Assembly: GCF_014651635.1 (NCBI RefSeq)
Contig: NZ_BMXG01000007.1
Location: forward strand, 124,001-188,000
Length of the DNA: 64,000 bases
DNA from: Cerasicoccus arenae
GTDB lineage: Bacteria; Verrucomicrobiota; Verrucomicrobiia; Opitutales; Cerasicoccaceae
Reading direction: 5' to 3'
Shown here: positions 43,601-52,200 of the stretch, in pieces
Numbering within the stretch: the stretch's first letter is position 1
How the letters are laid out: the number at the start of each line of letters is the position of its first letter
Program-made: the position numbers and the translations under genes
Notes under the pieces: model-generated
What the model was told of the DNA's origin: nothing
The model's database searches: none
Seen by the model: the letters and a program-made list of their open reading frames with translations, nothing else

Positions 43601-46091
43601 TGACGAGGACGCGTTTCGCATACTCGACGCCCTACTGGCCATCCACAGCACTGTCGGCCTTCTGCGTTACTCACCTGATGCCCGCGCCTGTGGCCTCGTA
43701 TACTGGCAGCACTTTATCGGCCGCACTCCCGATAACGATTTACTATCGGCTAAGGTCGACGCTTTTGGCGAAATGCTTCGCCTCTTTCCCCAGCACCGCA
43801 CTCAACAGGGTTATGTCAACGAATTGCACAAGCGCATCACTACATTTTGCGAAGACTCAGGTCTTTGTGACGCGAAACTGGCTGAAGATGCCGCCGAGTA
43901 TCTCTTTCATGAGTTAATCGACGCCGAGTCCTTTACCGTTTCACTTGAGGCCGCCTCATTGGCGGAAAGCTTCCACCACGAACTCGTATCCAAACGCTTC
44001 ACCGACAAGCTTGAAAAGGCACGCGCCGCCATGCGCGGTAATGCCCCGGGTGAATTCCAAGTCCTCCGAGACTGGATACGCGGCTACGCATTGGCGCAGA
44101 ACATGCCCGAGAATCAATTTGAGTATCTCGACGAAGCTGCCGCGCACCTACTACGTGGTCCAATTGAAAAGCGCCACGTTGTTGATGTCCCGATCGAAAC
44201 AGAGATCACTGGCCTACGTGGAGATCACGACGTCGTCCAAGGCAAGGTCATCTACCTACATTACAATAAGTTCCTCGCCAAGATGCGGGAGCATGAGCGC
44301 GAAGTCGTACCGCTCTACCGCCGTTTCCAAGAGCGTAAGGCCGAGCTCGTCGATGTCATGCGCGAAGACTTACGCCTTAACGAGCTTAAGCCTCGAGTGA
44401 TGAGCGCCTTTGTCCGCAACCAACTTCTGGACAAAGTATATCTGCCGATGATCGGCGACAATCTTGCCAAACAAATCGGCACGGCAGGTGGCGACGCCCG
44501 TACCGACCGCATGGGCATGCTACTGCTCATCTCCCCCCCCGGCTACGGCAAGACCACGCTCATGGAGTATATCGCAAACCGGTTGGGCATTACTTTCGTC
44601 AAGGTCAACGGACCTGCGATCGGACATCACGTCACCAGTCTCGACCCCGAAGATGCGCCCAACAAGGCTGCGGCGGAGGAAGTCGAAAAACTCAATCTCG
44701 CCTTCGAAATGGGCGACAACGTGATGATTTATCTGGATGACATTCAGCACTGTAATCCAGAGCTGCTGCAAAAGTTCATTTCTCTTTGCGATGCCCAGCG
44801 TAAAATCGAAGGCGTTTACAAAGGCAAAGCGCGGACTTACGATTTAAAGGGCCGTAAAGTGGCTGTCGTTATGGCGGGCAATCCGTACACCGAAACGGGT
44901 GGCAAATTTCAGATCCCGGACATGCTCGCCAACCGCGCCGACACCTACAACCTCGGCGACATCATTGGCGGGCATCATACCGCTTTTGAAGATAGCTATC
45001 TGGAGAATTCGCTGACCTCTAACACCGCGCTTCGTCCGTTATCCAATCGAAGCCGTACTGACGTCTATGCAGTCATTAAAATTGCGAAGACGGGCATTCG
45101 AGAAGGCGTCGAATTTGAGGGTAGCTATTCGGGCGAAGAAGTCGAAGAAATGGTAGGCGTCATGAAAAAGATGATGCGCGTCCGCGACACAATTCTCCGG
45201 GTCAATCTGGCTTATATTAAGAGCGCAGCGCAAGCTGACGATTTCCGCACAGAACCTCCGTTCAAGCTCCAAGGCTCTTACCGTAACATGAACCGAATTG
45301 CGGAAAAGCTACTGCCAATAATGAGCGACAGCGAAGTCGAATCGCTGATCGATGACCACTACGAAAATGAAGCCCAAACCCTCACCCAGGGTGCTGAAGC
45401 GAATTTGCTCAAGTTCCGTCAACTTGAGGGCAAAATCACTCCCCCCGAACTCGAACGCTGGGAGGAGATTAAAAAACGCTTTACGAAGAACAAGATACTT
45501 GGTGGTGCAAACAGCGACCCAGTCAACAAAGTCGTCAGCCAGTTGGCAGACAACAACACGGCACTCAGCGAAGGTTTATCTGCACTGGGCGAGCGCCTCG
45601 CAGCAATGCGTCAGCCCGTTACCTTCGACGGAAGCACCTTGGATAAGATTCGTGCCCTATTCCCGAACCCTCCAGAACCCAAGCCGCTTCAACTCGACGA
45701 ATCAACTTTAGCCAAACTCAGTGAACTCTTGCCCAAACGCTCGGAACAGCCACCTACCCTAGCCTTGTCTGACGAGGCAGCCACACTGCTCAACAAACTC
45801 GTCAACAGTCTCGAAAAATCCGCTAAACCCAAATCAACACCAAAACCGCAAGCTGACTCGGCGACTATCTATGCAGAAGCCATCGAAAAGTTGGGAGAGA
45901 AATTGGCAGCCCGCCCCAGCGTTGTCCTACCAAAGCTTTCATTAGACGAAAGAACGGATAGCACCCTTGATCAAATCCTTGAGGCCTTCCATGTGCTCTT
46001 CCGCCACACCGGTATCGAACCGCAGGCCCAACGAGATACTCCGCCGAAAAAAACGCGCCCGAAGAAACCTCTGGCCGATGATTCGCTTTGA
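40665..46091 (+). CDS. Giant coiled-coil AAA+ ATPase ('DNA repair ATPase', DUF3686-type)
   Basis: 1808 residues, cytosolic. The N-terminal about 500 residues match, from memory, DUF3686, annotated only as 'ATPase involved in DNA repair'. Residues about 500-900 are mostly helical coiled coil. One AAA+ module follows: Walker A PPGYGKTT (K1296), Walker B MIYLDDIQH (D1358, D1359), a sensor-like MAGNPY (near 1403), and a probable lid region. The last 250 residues have short repeats of the type FDGSTLDKIRALFP / LDESTLAKLSELLP. The P-loop is encoded through eight C (44533-44540). Position as last gene of the flotillin cluster suggests a membrane-docked remodelling ATPase. No DNA-binding motif is visible, so a repair role is unproven. 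Confidence 0.88.
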   Translation: MADTATDTPAPASAPKLEGGAYEVIRQRLDTQSAELLKRLQTLNINRQSVFGAIENKLIATDRITTEHNCTPRDMVSLPGGRFLFGYNVKLGLKSQMQIGDVFAAYRLDGEDQSFHTEALDIISNQEFQEDFAYLYKYYKATSFVKFLLRGHEFYMAFRISDDIRDIKVFKWLITDDGLNYLGNRFDPEYTFPPQHSFTWTRAHREMQRSGQHPHISIEDKLFVETVGGDLTIKIEDNTTSGEGIYSEPVDHVDQTLDDADIFYAVVGELILLRILPYQEKKTRYFIYNSKVKEVRRSDAIGSSCVALPEEQGVIFANGYYLHSGECKLFDSSHSNMWFERLVKSPNGEDFLFSFYERVTGEYVLMSYNLIQQTVGTPIICHGFTIFDNGEMVYFRGGDEAQKHHSLQIWQTPFTNDDLPPTGKADSYLFKVGNKEVVRSMSECYEVYNLLQKDESYTGLYVDLVKLSSDILDTYFWLNSDEAANIKETLYTINRTAQSAIDEFDKVQRIRKSTNEQTEAVQVRVRKVTTEVSSTKPDDIIGFVRSLADLRTLRGEIIGLRDLRYANIPLSEELENKVRALSDQVAQQAVEFLLLDEALDPYRNAVEEQATAIEQIEKVTQANEISEKLDAAGAELELLIEIVGNLKIEDATQTTRIIDSISNIYSRLNQVRNDLKARRKELMLVEGAAQFNAQLKLLNQAVANYLDLCETPKQCDDYLTKLMVQLEELEGRYADFDEYLDQLTTKRDELYNAFETKKMSLQESRNRQTTRLLTSAKRILTGIENRAKGLKEITDINGYFASDLMVEKVRDIADELGKIGENLKGDDILGQLKTVQSDAIRQLKDKQELFVDGEDIIRFGQHSFSVNTQELALTTVQREGGIYFHLSGTQFFDPIKDEVLLDTRSVWEMEAISESRVVYRGEYLAYQLLRHFDAKNKAENSDLNISSSDYQALDDKARLEFVQRFMAPRYQEGYMKGVHDEDAFRILDALLAIHSTVGLLRYSPDARACGLVYWQHFIGRTPDNDLLSAKVDAFGEMLRLFPQHRTQQGYVNELHKRITTFCEDSGLCDAKLAEDAAEYLFHELIDAESFTVSLEAASLAESFHHELVSKRFTDKLEKARAAMRGNAPGEFQVLRDWIRGYALAQNMPENQFEYLDEAAAHLLRGPIEKRHVVDVPIETEITGLRGDHDVVQGKVIYLHYNKFLAKMREHEREVVPLYRRFQERKAELVDVMREDLRLNELKPRVMSAFVRNQLLDKVYLPMIGDNLAKQIGTAGGDARTDRMGMLLLISPPGYGKTTLMEYIANRLGITFVKVNGPAIGHHVTSLDPEDAPNKAAAEEVEKLNLAFEMGDNVMIYLDDIQHCNPELLQKFISLCDAQRKIEGVYKGKARTYDLKGRKVAVVMAGNPYTETGGKFQIPDMLANRADTYNLGDIIGGHHTAFEDSYLENSLTSNTALRPLSNRSRTDVYAVIKIAKTGIREGVEFEGSYSGEEVEEMVGVMKKMMRVRDTILRVNLAYIKSAAQADDFRTEPPFKLQGSYRNMNRIAEKLLPIMSDSEVESLIDDHYENEAQTLTQGAEANLLKFRQLEGKITPPELERWEEIKKRFTKNKILGGANSDPVNKVVSQLADNNTALSEGLSALGERLAAMRQPVTFDGSTLDKIRALFPNPPEPKPLQLDESTLAKLSELLPKRSEQPPTLALSDEAATLLNKLVNSLEKSAKPKSTPKPQADSATIYAEAIEKLGEKLAARPSVVLPKLSLDERTDSTLDQILEAFHVLFRHTGIEPQAQRDTPPKKTRPKKPLADDSL

Positions 46092-46146
46092 AGCCAGGTA
46101 GATATATCAACTAGCCACCCTCATTGGAGCAAGAGGCCACTTATAG

Positions 46147-47766
46147 CTACGCGCCTGCGGCTTCCTCCTCAATACGGGCGATGTATTCGCTAACATTACA
46201 AGTCAGCAAACGGCTACCGCTAGGGCTGATTTCTAACACTTTGTTGACCACCGGATCGAGGAAATCTCGGTCGTGACTAACGATGAGCATGGTGCCACTA
46301 AAAAGGGTGATTGCTTCCTGCAGCACTTCTTTACTGCGAAGGTCCAAGTGATTCGTCGGTTCGTCGAGAATAATGCAGTTAGCTGGCCGCATTAGCATCT
46401 TCGCCAGAGCAACGCGATTACGCTCTCCCCCTGAAAGCACACTGATGGACTTCTGCTGCGCCTGGCCACTAAAGAGTAGTGCGCCGAGAGCAGCACGAGG
46501 GTTCGCATTGGGGTTTCCATCCACAGCGCTTTCAGCCTCCTCTTGGACGGTGTTATTTGGATTCAATTCTTCGGCTTGCTGCTGGGCGAAATATCCGATG
46601 ACAGTATTTACACCTTTGTCGATTTCGCCGGAATCAACTGGCTCAACTCCCGCGAGAATACGAGCCAACGTGGATTTACCCGCGCCGTTGACACCAACCA
46701 CTGCGATGCGGTCACCACGATCAATCCGGAGACTCAAGCCCTTGAAAACCTGAATATCCCCATAGGATTTATAAATGTCCTTAATTTCCACCACCTTCTG
46801 GCTTGCTGGCGGTGGCTCGGGGAAACGGAAATAAATTTTCCGCTCCTCACGATCCACTTCGACACGCTCGATCTTATCAAGTTGCTTAATACGGCTCTGC
46901 ACCATGCTCGCCTTCTTCTGATTCGCACGGAAGCGGTTGATGAATTCCTTCTGGCGTGCAATATCCTTAGACTGATTGTCGGCCTTTTTGCGCTGCGTAG
47001 CCAATCGCGCGGCGCTCTCCTTTAAGTAAAAGCTGTAGTTGCCGGAATAGGTGTTAAGGTTACCAAATTTAAGCTCATAGGTCGCATTGGTCACGGCATT
47101 CAGAAATGCCTTATCGTGGGAGATAACCATGAGCGACCCGTGATAGCCTTGCAGATACTTCTCTAGCCAGTTCTGAGAAATAATGTCCAAGTGATTCGTC
47201 GGCTCGTCCAAAAGCAAGAGTGAAGGCTTTTTCAAAAGGAGTTTAGCCAAGGCAATGCGCATTTGCCAACCGCCGGAAAATTCCTCGGTCTGACGGCCCA
47301 TATCACTCATTGAGAAGCCAAGACCTTGTAGAATACGCTCGATCTGAGACTTTATTTTTGCCGGTTCAGCATCTTCCAGTTGTTGCTCCCACTCACCAAT
47401 CGTGTCAATAAGCTCATAGTACGCTGGGTCATCAGTATCCAGCTCGTACATTTGTTCGGAGGCGGCATCGATTTTTTCCTGTAGCTGTAGTATGTCCGCA
47501 AAGGCGGTTTCCACCTCTTCAAACAAAGTTTTGCCACGTGCTTCAATGCCATCCTGGGGCAGATAGCCCAGCGTCACGTATGAATGCTTCTCAATAGCCC
47601 CGCTGTCATACTCTGCCAAGCCAAGGAGCACCTTAATTAAGGTAGATTTACCTGAACCATTCACCCCAATTAACGCGATACGATCGCGTGGGCCGATGGT
47701 GGCATTAATTTCGCTGAAAATAGCTTTTTCGCCATAGGCGAGGCTGAGGTCGTTGATAACTATCAT
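46147..47766 (-). CDS. ABC-F family ATPase
   Basis: 539 residues with two ABC nucleotide-binding domains in tandem and no membrane part: Walker A GVNGSGKST and GVNGAGKST, signatures EFSGGWQMRIALAKLLL and LSGGERNRVALAKML, and DEPTNHLD twice. The linker (about 245-310) is Lys/Arg-rich helical, as in ABC-F translation factors that act on the ribosome (Uup, YbiT, EttA groups). The exact subfamily cannot be decided. Usual function: release of stalled ribosomes or antibiotic protection. It is monocistronic with its promoter in the 380-bp region upstream. Confidence 0.9.
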   Translation of the reverse strand: MIVINDLSLAYGEKAIFSEINATIGPRDRIALIGVNGSGKSTLIKVLLGLAEYDSGAIEKHSYVTLGYLPQDGIEARGKTLFEEVETAFADILQLQEKIDAASEQMYELDTDDPAYYELIDTIGEWEQQLEDAEPAKIKSQIERILQGLGFSMSDMGRQTEEFSGGWQMRIALAKLLLKKPSLLLLDEPTNHLDIISQNWLEKYLQGYHGSLMVISHDKAFLNAVTNATYELKFGNLNTYSGNYSFYLKESAARLATQRKKADNQSKDIARQKEFINRFRANQKKASMVQSRIKQLDKIERVEVDREERKIYFRFPEPPPASQKVVEIKDIYKSYGDIQVFKGLSLRIDRGDRIAVVGVNGAGKSTLARILAGVEPVDSGEIDKGVNTVIGYFAQQQAEELNPNNTVQEEAESAVDGNPNANPRAALGALLFSGQAQQKSISVLSGGERNRVALAKMLMRPANCIILDEPTNHLDLRSKEVLQEAITLFSGTMLIVSHDRDFLDPVVNKVLEISPSGSRLLTCNVSEYIARIEEEAAGA

Positions 47767-48105
47767 GATGCTTCCTATGAATACGGAGCAAGTAGATTGC
47801 CATTCAGTGTGAATCTGGCCAGTACAGAATTTAGTCTAGATACGGTAATTTAAAAAAGCTTAGTCTTTAATCTCACAGTTCAAGCCCCCCCCTCGATCTG
47901 GAAAGCAATTTGAGCATGCCGTTTGCCTTACTACGTAATTACCCCTATGACCGTCCCAGCACGAACCCGCCGTTATTCAGTTTTTTGAAGCGATTTGACG
48001 TGTCTCAAAAACTTAAAGGAATGCCGTAACACGCCTTATTTACGATGCATAATTGAAATTGGCCCATCTACTGCAATTTAGGCAGAAAAAAATCAAAACT
48101 TTCCC
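47767..48105. other. Non-coding region between the ABC-F gene and tRNA-Asn
   Basis: About 340 bp with no credible ORF. It must carry the minus-strand ABC-F promoter. A C8 tract lies at 47885-47892. I see no terminator or conserved RNA here. Confidence 0.5.
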
Positions 48106-48133
48106 TTGCCAAGCGAAAAGTCAGCGGCATACT
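48106..48133 (+). promoter_or_regulatory. Probable sigma70-type promoter of tRNA-Asn
   Basis: TTGCCA (48106-48111), 16-nt spacer, CATACT (48128-48133). Expected start near 48140, seven bases before the tRNA. Confidence 0.55.
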
Positions 48134-48146
48134 CCACCAACTTTGA

Positions 48147-48221
48147 TGCCCGGTAGCTCAGCGGTAGAGCAGGTGGCTGTTAACCACTTTGTCGCTGGTT
48201 CGATCCCAGCCCGGGCAGCCA
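48147..48221 (+). tRNA. tRNA-Asn (anticodon GTT)
   Basis: A complete 75-nt cloverleaf with encoded CCA. Acceptor TGCCCGG pairs with CCGGGCA; D stem GCTC/GAGC; anticodon stem GGTGG/CCACT with loop CTGTTAA (anticodon GTT); T stem GCTGG/CCAGC with TTCGATC loop. Discriminator G, then CCA. Its 3' half overlaps, on the opposite strand, the end of an integrase remnant, as expected of an integration site. Confidence 0.97.
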
Positions 48222-48627
48222 TTTTGGACCATGTGTCCAAGTGTGCCAGATAGCGCCTGAGCAAGCCTATCTATCTTGTTTTCAAGAGCTTGGAGTTTCG
48301 AAATCTCGTCCTTGCTTGTGCCAGACTGTGACTGCTCAGGACCCGTAAAGACAGGCTCGGGAGTGCATACGGGAGTGCAATTTTTCTGAGCAAATAGTTT
48401 GGTTACGTTGGCTCCCTCAGAAAGTTTGGCCACGTTCATATAATGCTTTGATGTAGTCGAAGCGTTTGAGTGCCGCAGAATTGATTGAATGAATGGCAAT
48501 TCCATTCCTTTCGTGGCAAGCCAATGGCCGAACGTGCGCCGGAGCGCATGAAAGTCCAAGTCGCCGAATTCATTACTGTATTGTAAGCCTGCCCGCTCGA
48601 GGTCCGCTTTTAGAACCTGGTAGGGTG
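48158..48627 (-). pseudogene. Tyrosine recombinase (phage-type integrase) remnant, C-terminal part
   Basis: The frame holds the catalytic C-terminus only: FHALRRTFGHWLATKG (His-x-x-Arg), LRHSNASTTSKHYMNV (His and nucleophile Tyr), then a linker. It opens at about 48627 with SPYQVLKADLERAGL and lacks the N-terminal core-binding domain and first catalytic Arg. The closing residues GCPGWDRTSDKVVNSHLLYR come from reading tRNA-Asn antisense; the stop lies inside the tRNA at 48158-48160. It abuts the stop of the Rep remnant, so both were cut by one deletion. Likely non-functional. Confidence 0.82.
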
Positions 48628-48631
48628 AACC

Positions 48632-49113
48632 CTAAGACGCGCTGGCTAGGTTCTTCGATACATACTTGAACAGGTATTCAAACTGCTTTTGCTTGATGCC
48701 CGCGACATGGACCCGACCCAGCCCCCACCAGATTGTAAACATCTCTAGGAAGTCAGGCGGGATCTTCTTGCGGTAATCGATGATCAAATGCCAATGCGGA
48801 TATCCGTCTTCATGAAACTCCAGCTTCCACGCCCAGGCGAACGGCCCGATTGCTTTCCTCACACGCGCTAAGAAACGTCGCATCCGCTTCCTGCCCTTCT
48901 CAAAGGCCACCTTCTCCGAAACGAAGCCGTGCCCGTCCGTGGTCAGCGTGAGAAACTTGCATCGCTTAAGGACCGGAAGGCCCTGCGCTCGATCTCACGC
49001 CGTTTCAAATAGACGCCCCGTTTAGTAAACCAGTTCGCGCCATGAAAGGCTGTCGCTTTCTCCAAATCCAGCTCTTTCCTCAAAAATGCGATCACCGTTT
49101 TCTTCCATCATTA
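48632..49113 (-). pseudogene. Rolling-circle replication initiator (HUH-type Rep) remnant, frameshifted
   Basis: The main frame (48632-48910 and a little upstream, from a stop near 49000) contains EFHEDGYPHWHLIIDYR, with the H-x-H metal motif, and a YLFKYVSK stretch with candidate catalytic Tyr, as in G2P/microvirus-like Rep proteins. Further upstream the homologous-looking sequence continues in another frame (WFTKRGVYLKRREIERRA, about 48990-49113), so there is a frameshift near 48985. The C-terminus is truncated at a TAG where the integrase remnant begins. With that remnant it marks a decayed single-stranded-DNA-phage or plasmid-like element. Confidence 0.72.
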
Positions 49114-49276
49114 CAATTTAAACAAAATCAGAAATTAGACCTCAACTCGCCGTGGTTATGATTGACATGGGGATGATTTGTTCAGGCAAAATGTAACGTT
49201 ATTTTTCTTGGTATGGTTGTTGAAAGTCTCCATCCTAGGGGCAATGACTGGTTACTTAAGAGGGGGAAATGGCCCA

Positions 49277-52200
49277 ATGGATTGGGCTCGGGATGTTTTG
49301 AACGTGGCCATTGTGCGCTGCGTGAGCGTGTTGACCATGATTGTAATCGTGGCAGGTGCTAGCGGAAGGCTCCACGCCGACTGGGAGGACAGCTATAGCA
49401 CGTCGGGCACGATCAGTGTCACCGATGATAACGGCACGCTAAAGGCGACGAGCACATTAGAAAACTCCCCGACGCTGCCAGCGACGCTTCAACTGAAGAG
49501 CGGCGATAGCCTGATATTTCAACCGATTGAAGCAACTGTTAGCGGGACCGGGTCTTACACCACCGATGACACGTCACTGGTCGATGGTGTCAGCAAATTT
49601 TACAACGGCAATCAACCGCTCCAGATCACCAGTTCGGCCGATTTGTCGTGGACAACCTCCAGGCTTTTCACTGAGCATCAGGGGACACCTTATGTGGGCA
49701 ATGGCGTTTTATTTGCCCAGTTGAACCTGATTGAAGGCGGCGTCATTCCGCAAGGTATCAACATCGGAATCGACCTTACGCACTCGGGCAATATTACTTT
49801 GGATTCTACGGTGAGCCACGTCCTGTCTCCCAATATACCAACCTTTGCAGATGTGAGTGGCATCCTGGCGGTGTCGGGAAATCAACCGGGTGTGGATTTC
49901 GCGGGGCCAGCCTATGGTGCGGTGTCGGTGACCACGCAGAGCGGATCAACGATCGATGTCACAAGCAATCCCAGTGACTCGACGAAACCGGTTTTAGCGG
50001 CTGGCGTCATGGCGGGCACCTCCTACGCCGGCTACGCTTACTCAGAACCAACCATGATCGATATCGAGCACGGGGGAGACATCTCTGTGACGTCCGATCA
50101 AGGGGTGGGCATCCTCGCGACTGGAACGGTTGCAGCCGGTGTCGTGCAGCAGGATCCCGCTTCAGTAGTAGGTACCGGGGCTGACGTGAATGTCACCTTG
50201 AAGCAGAGCGGGTCGATTACCACATCGGGTAAAACCGGGATCGGTATCATGGCGTTCAACCAAACGTTTTCCCACATCGGATCGGGTGATTTCCATTCGG
50301 GCGTGGTGAATGTCGACCTGCAGAACGGAACGGCTCCGCTGAAGACGGGGGGCACGGATTCAATTTTTTCATTTGGCGTATTAGCCGTTTCATCCGGAAG
50401 CACCCAGGGCGTTGATCCGTTTGGCTTATCAGAAACCGGTGTTTGGGAATCTCAGGCTGGCTCAGTGGGCGGCAAGGCAGAAGTTAACAGTGATCGTGCG
50501 ATCGAGACAGCGGGCGAGTTGTCCATTGGCATTGCCGCCTTCAGTGCGGGAGTCGCGGTGGTCACTGGTGTCCAGGGAGATGCCGGTGTAGCCACATACC
50601 TTGGCAACTCCGACTCGGATTTTAGTGGTGGCGGTGGAGAGATCGTCGTTACCACCACGGAGAATGGCACCATCACCACTGTTGGGGAAAATGCTACGGG
50701 TATCCATGCCAGCAGTGTCCCCGTTGGTGGCGTTGTTTACAACGACATCGACAGTTCGCTCAAATTGGACGGTAGCGGCGATTCGGGTTTGATCCTTGGT
50801 GATATCGATTCTGCCTCCTCCTCCAGCTCCGATGCCGCGCACGGCGGCAAGGTCAGGATTACTACCGGTGCGGATATCGCCACGGGTGACGGCAATGGCG
50901 CGGGTGTCGCCTCGGCCGCGGTCGTTGCTCAGAGCATTGGCGGCGGCGGCGGCAGCGCTGGGGGTAAGTCATCGTTCCTCATCGGCGGCAGCGGTGGCTC
51001 TGGTGGTGATGGCGGCGAGATCAGCATTACCCAGAACAGCGGCGGGACGATTACCACGAACGACGAGAAGTCGATTGGCATTTTAGCGCATTCCATCGGT
51101 GGTGGCGGGGGCAACGGCACCAATGCCGAGGGCCTGTTCATTTCGATTGGCGGCAAAGGCGGTGACGGCGGTGACGGCGGTACTGTAACGGCCAACATTC
51201 AGGATAATATTACAACCCATGATGACTATTCCGGGGGCACGTTGCTGCAATCCATCGGTGGCGGCGGCGGCCACGGCGGGTCAGCGACTACTTGGGGAAG
51301 AGATATTGGGATTGGCATCGGCGGTAGTGGCGGTTCTGGCGGCTCCGGCGGCGAGGTTGCAGCCAATGCGGCCTCGGGCACAAAGATTACCACAGTTGGC
51401 GAAGACTCTACGGGTATGCTGCTGCATTCGGTTGGCGGCGGTGGTGGCCACGGTGGTACGGCCACCAGCTACGAGGCCGGAACCCTATTGACACTTTCTT
51501 TGGCCTTGGGCGGTAGCGGCGGCGATGGTGGCGAAGGCGGCGTGGTACTGGCAAACAACGCTGGAACGATTTCCACCGGAGTGCCGCTGCTTCATTCAGG
51601 CGGTAACTCGGCCGGCATCGTCGCGCAGTCCGTTGGCGGTGGCGGCGGCCACGGCGGGTCAGCGTCCGCGAAATCCTATGACCTCAATCTAATCGATGAA
51701 GTCCCGAACCTGGATGCGACAATAGCCATTGGTGGCTCAGGTGACCCGGGTGGCGACGGTGGAATAACTACGATCAATAACACCGGCTCCATTACAACCC
51801 ACGGCGGGCTGTCTGCGGGGGTTATCAGCCATTCGATTGGCGGCGGCGGTGGAAGCGGCGGTAAGTCCGACGTTGTTTCACACCTGATCAACATTGCTAC
51901 AGAAAGCGCGAAGATTAATTTGGCAATCGGTGGAAGTGCCTCCGCTGCTGGCTCTGGCTCGGATGCGATTGCCAGCAATGGCGACCAGTCCGGCAGTTCC
52001 GCGAGCATCGCGACTACGGGCAATAATTCAGCCGGGATGGTGGTTCAATCCATTGGGGGCGGTGGTGGCCATGGTGGGCATGGCGATGTCGAATCGCCGG
52101 TAAGGGATTGGAGCAAAAGCGAAGAGAAAGAGGCGAAAACTTTAGACGTTTCGTTGAGCATTGGTGGCTCCGGCGGCAAGGGCGGTTCTGGTGGAACTAC

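Noticed and set aside
48222-49276. Second att copy of the tRNA-Asn 3' end
   Set aside because: I looked for a repeat of the T-arm and acceptor sequence and found none, so the far junction is lost or outside the window.
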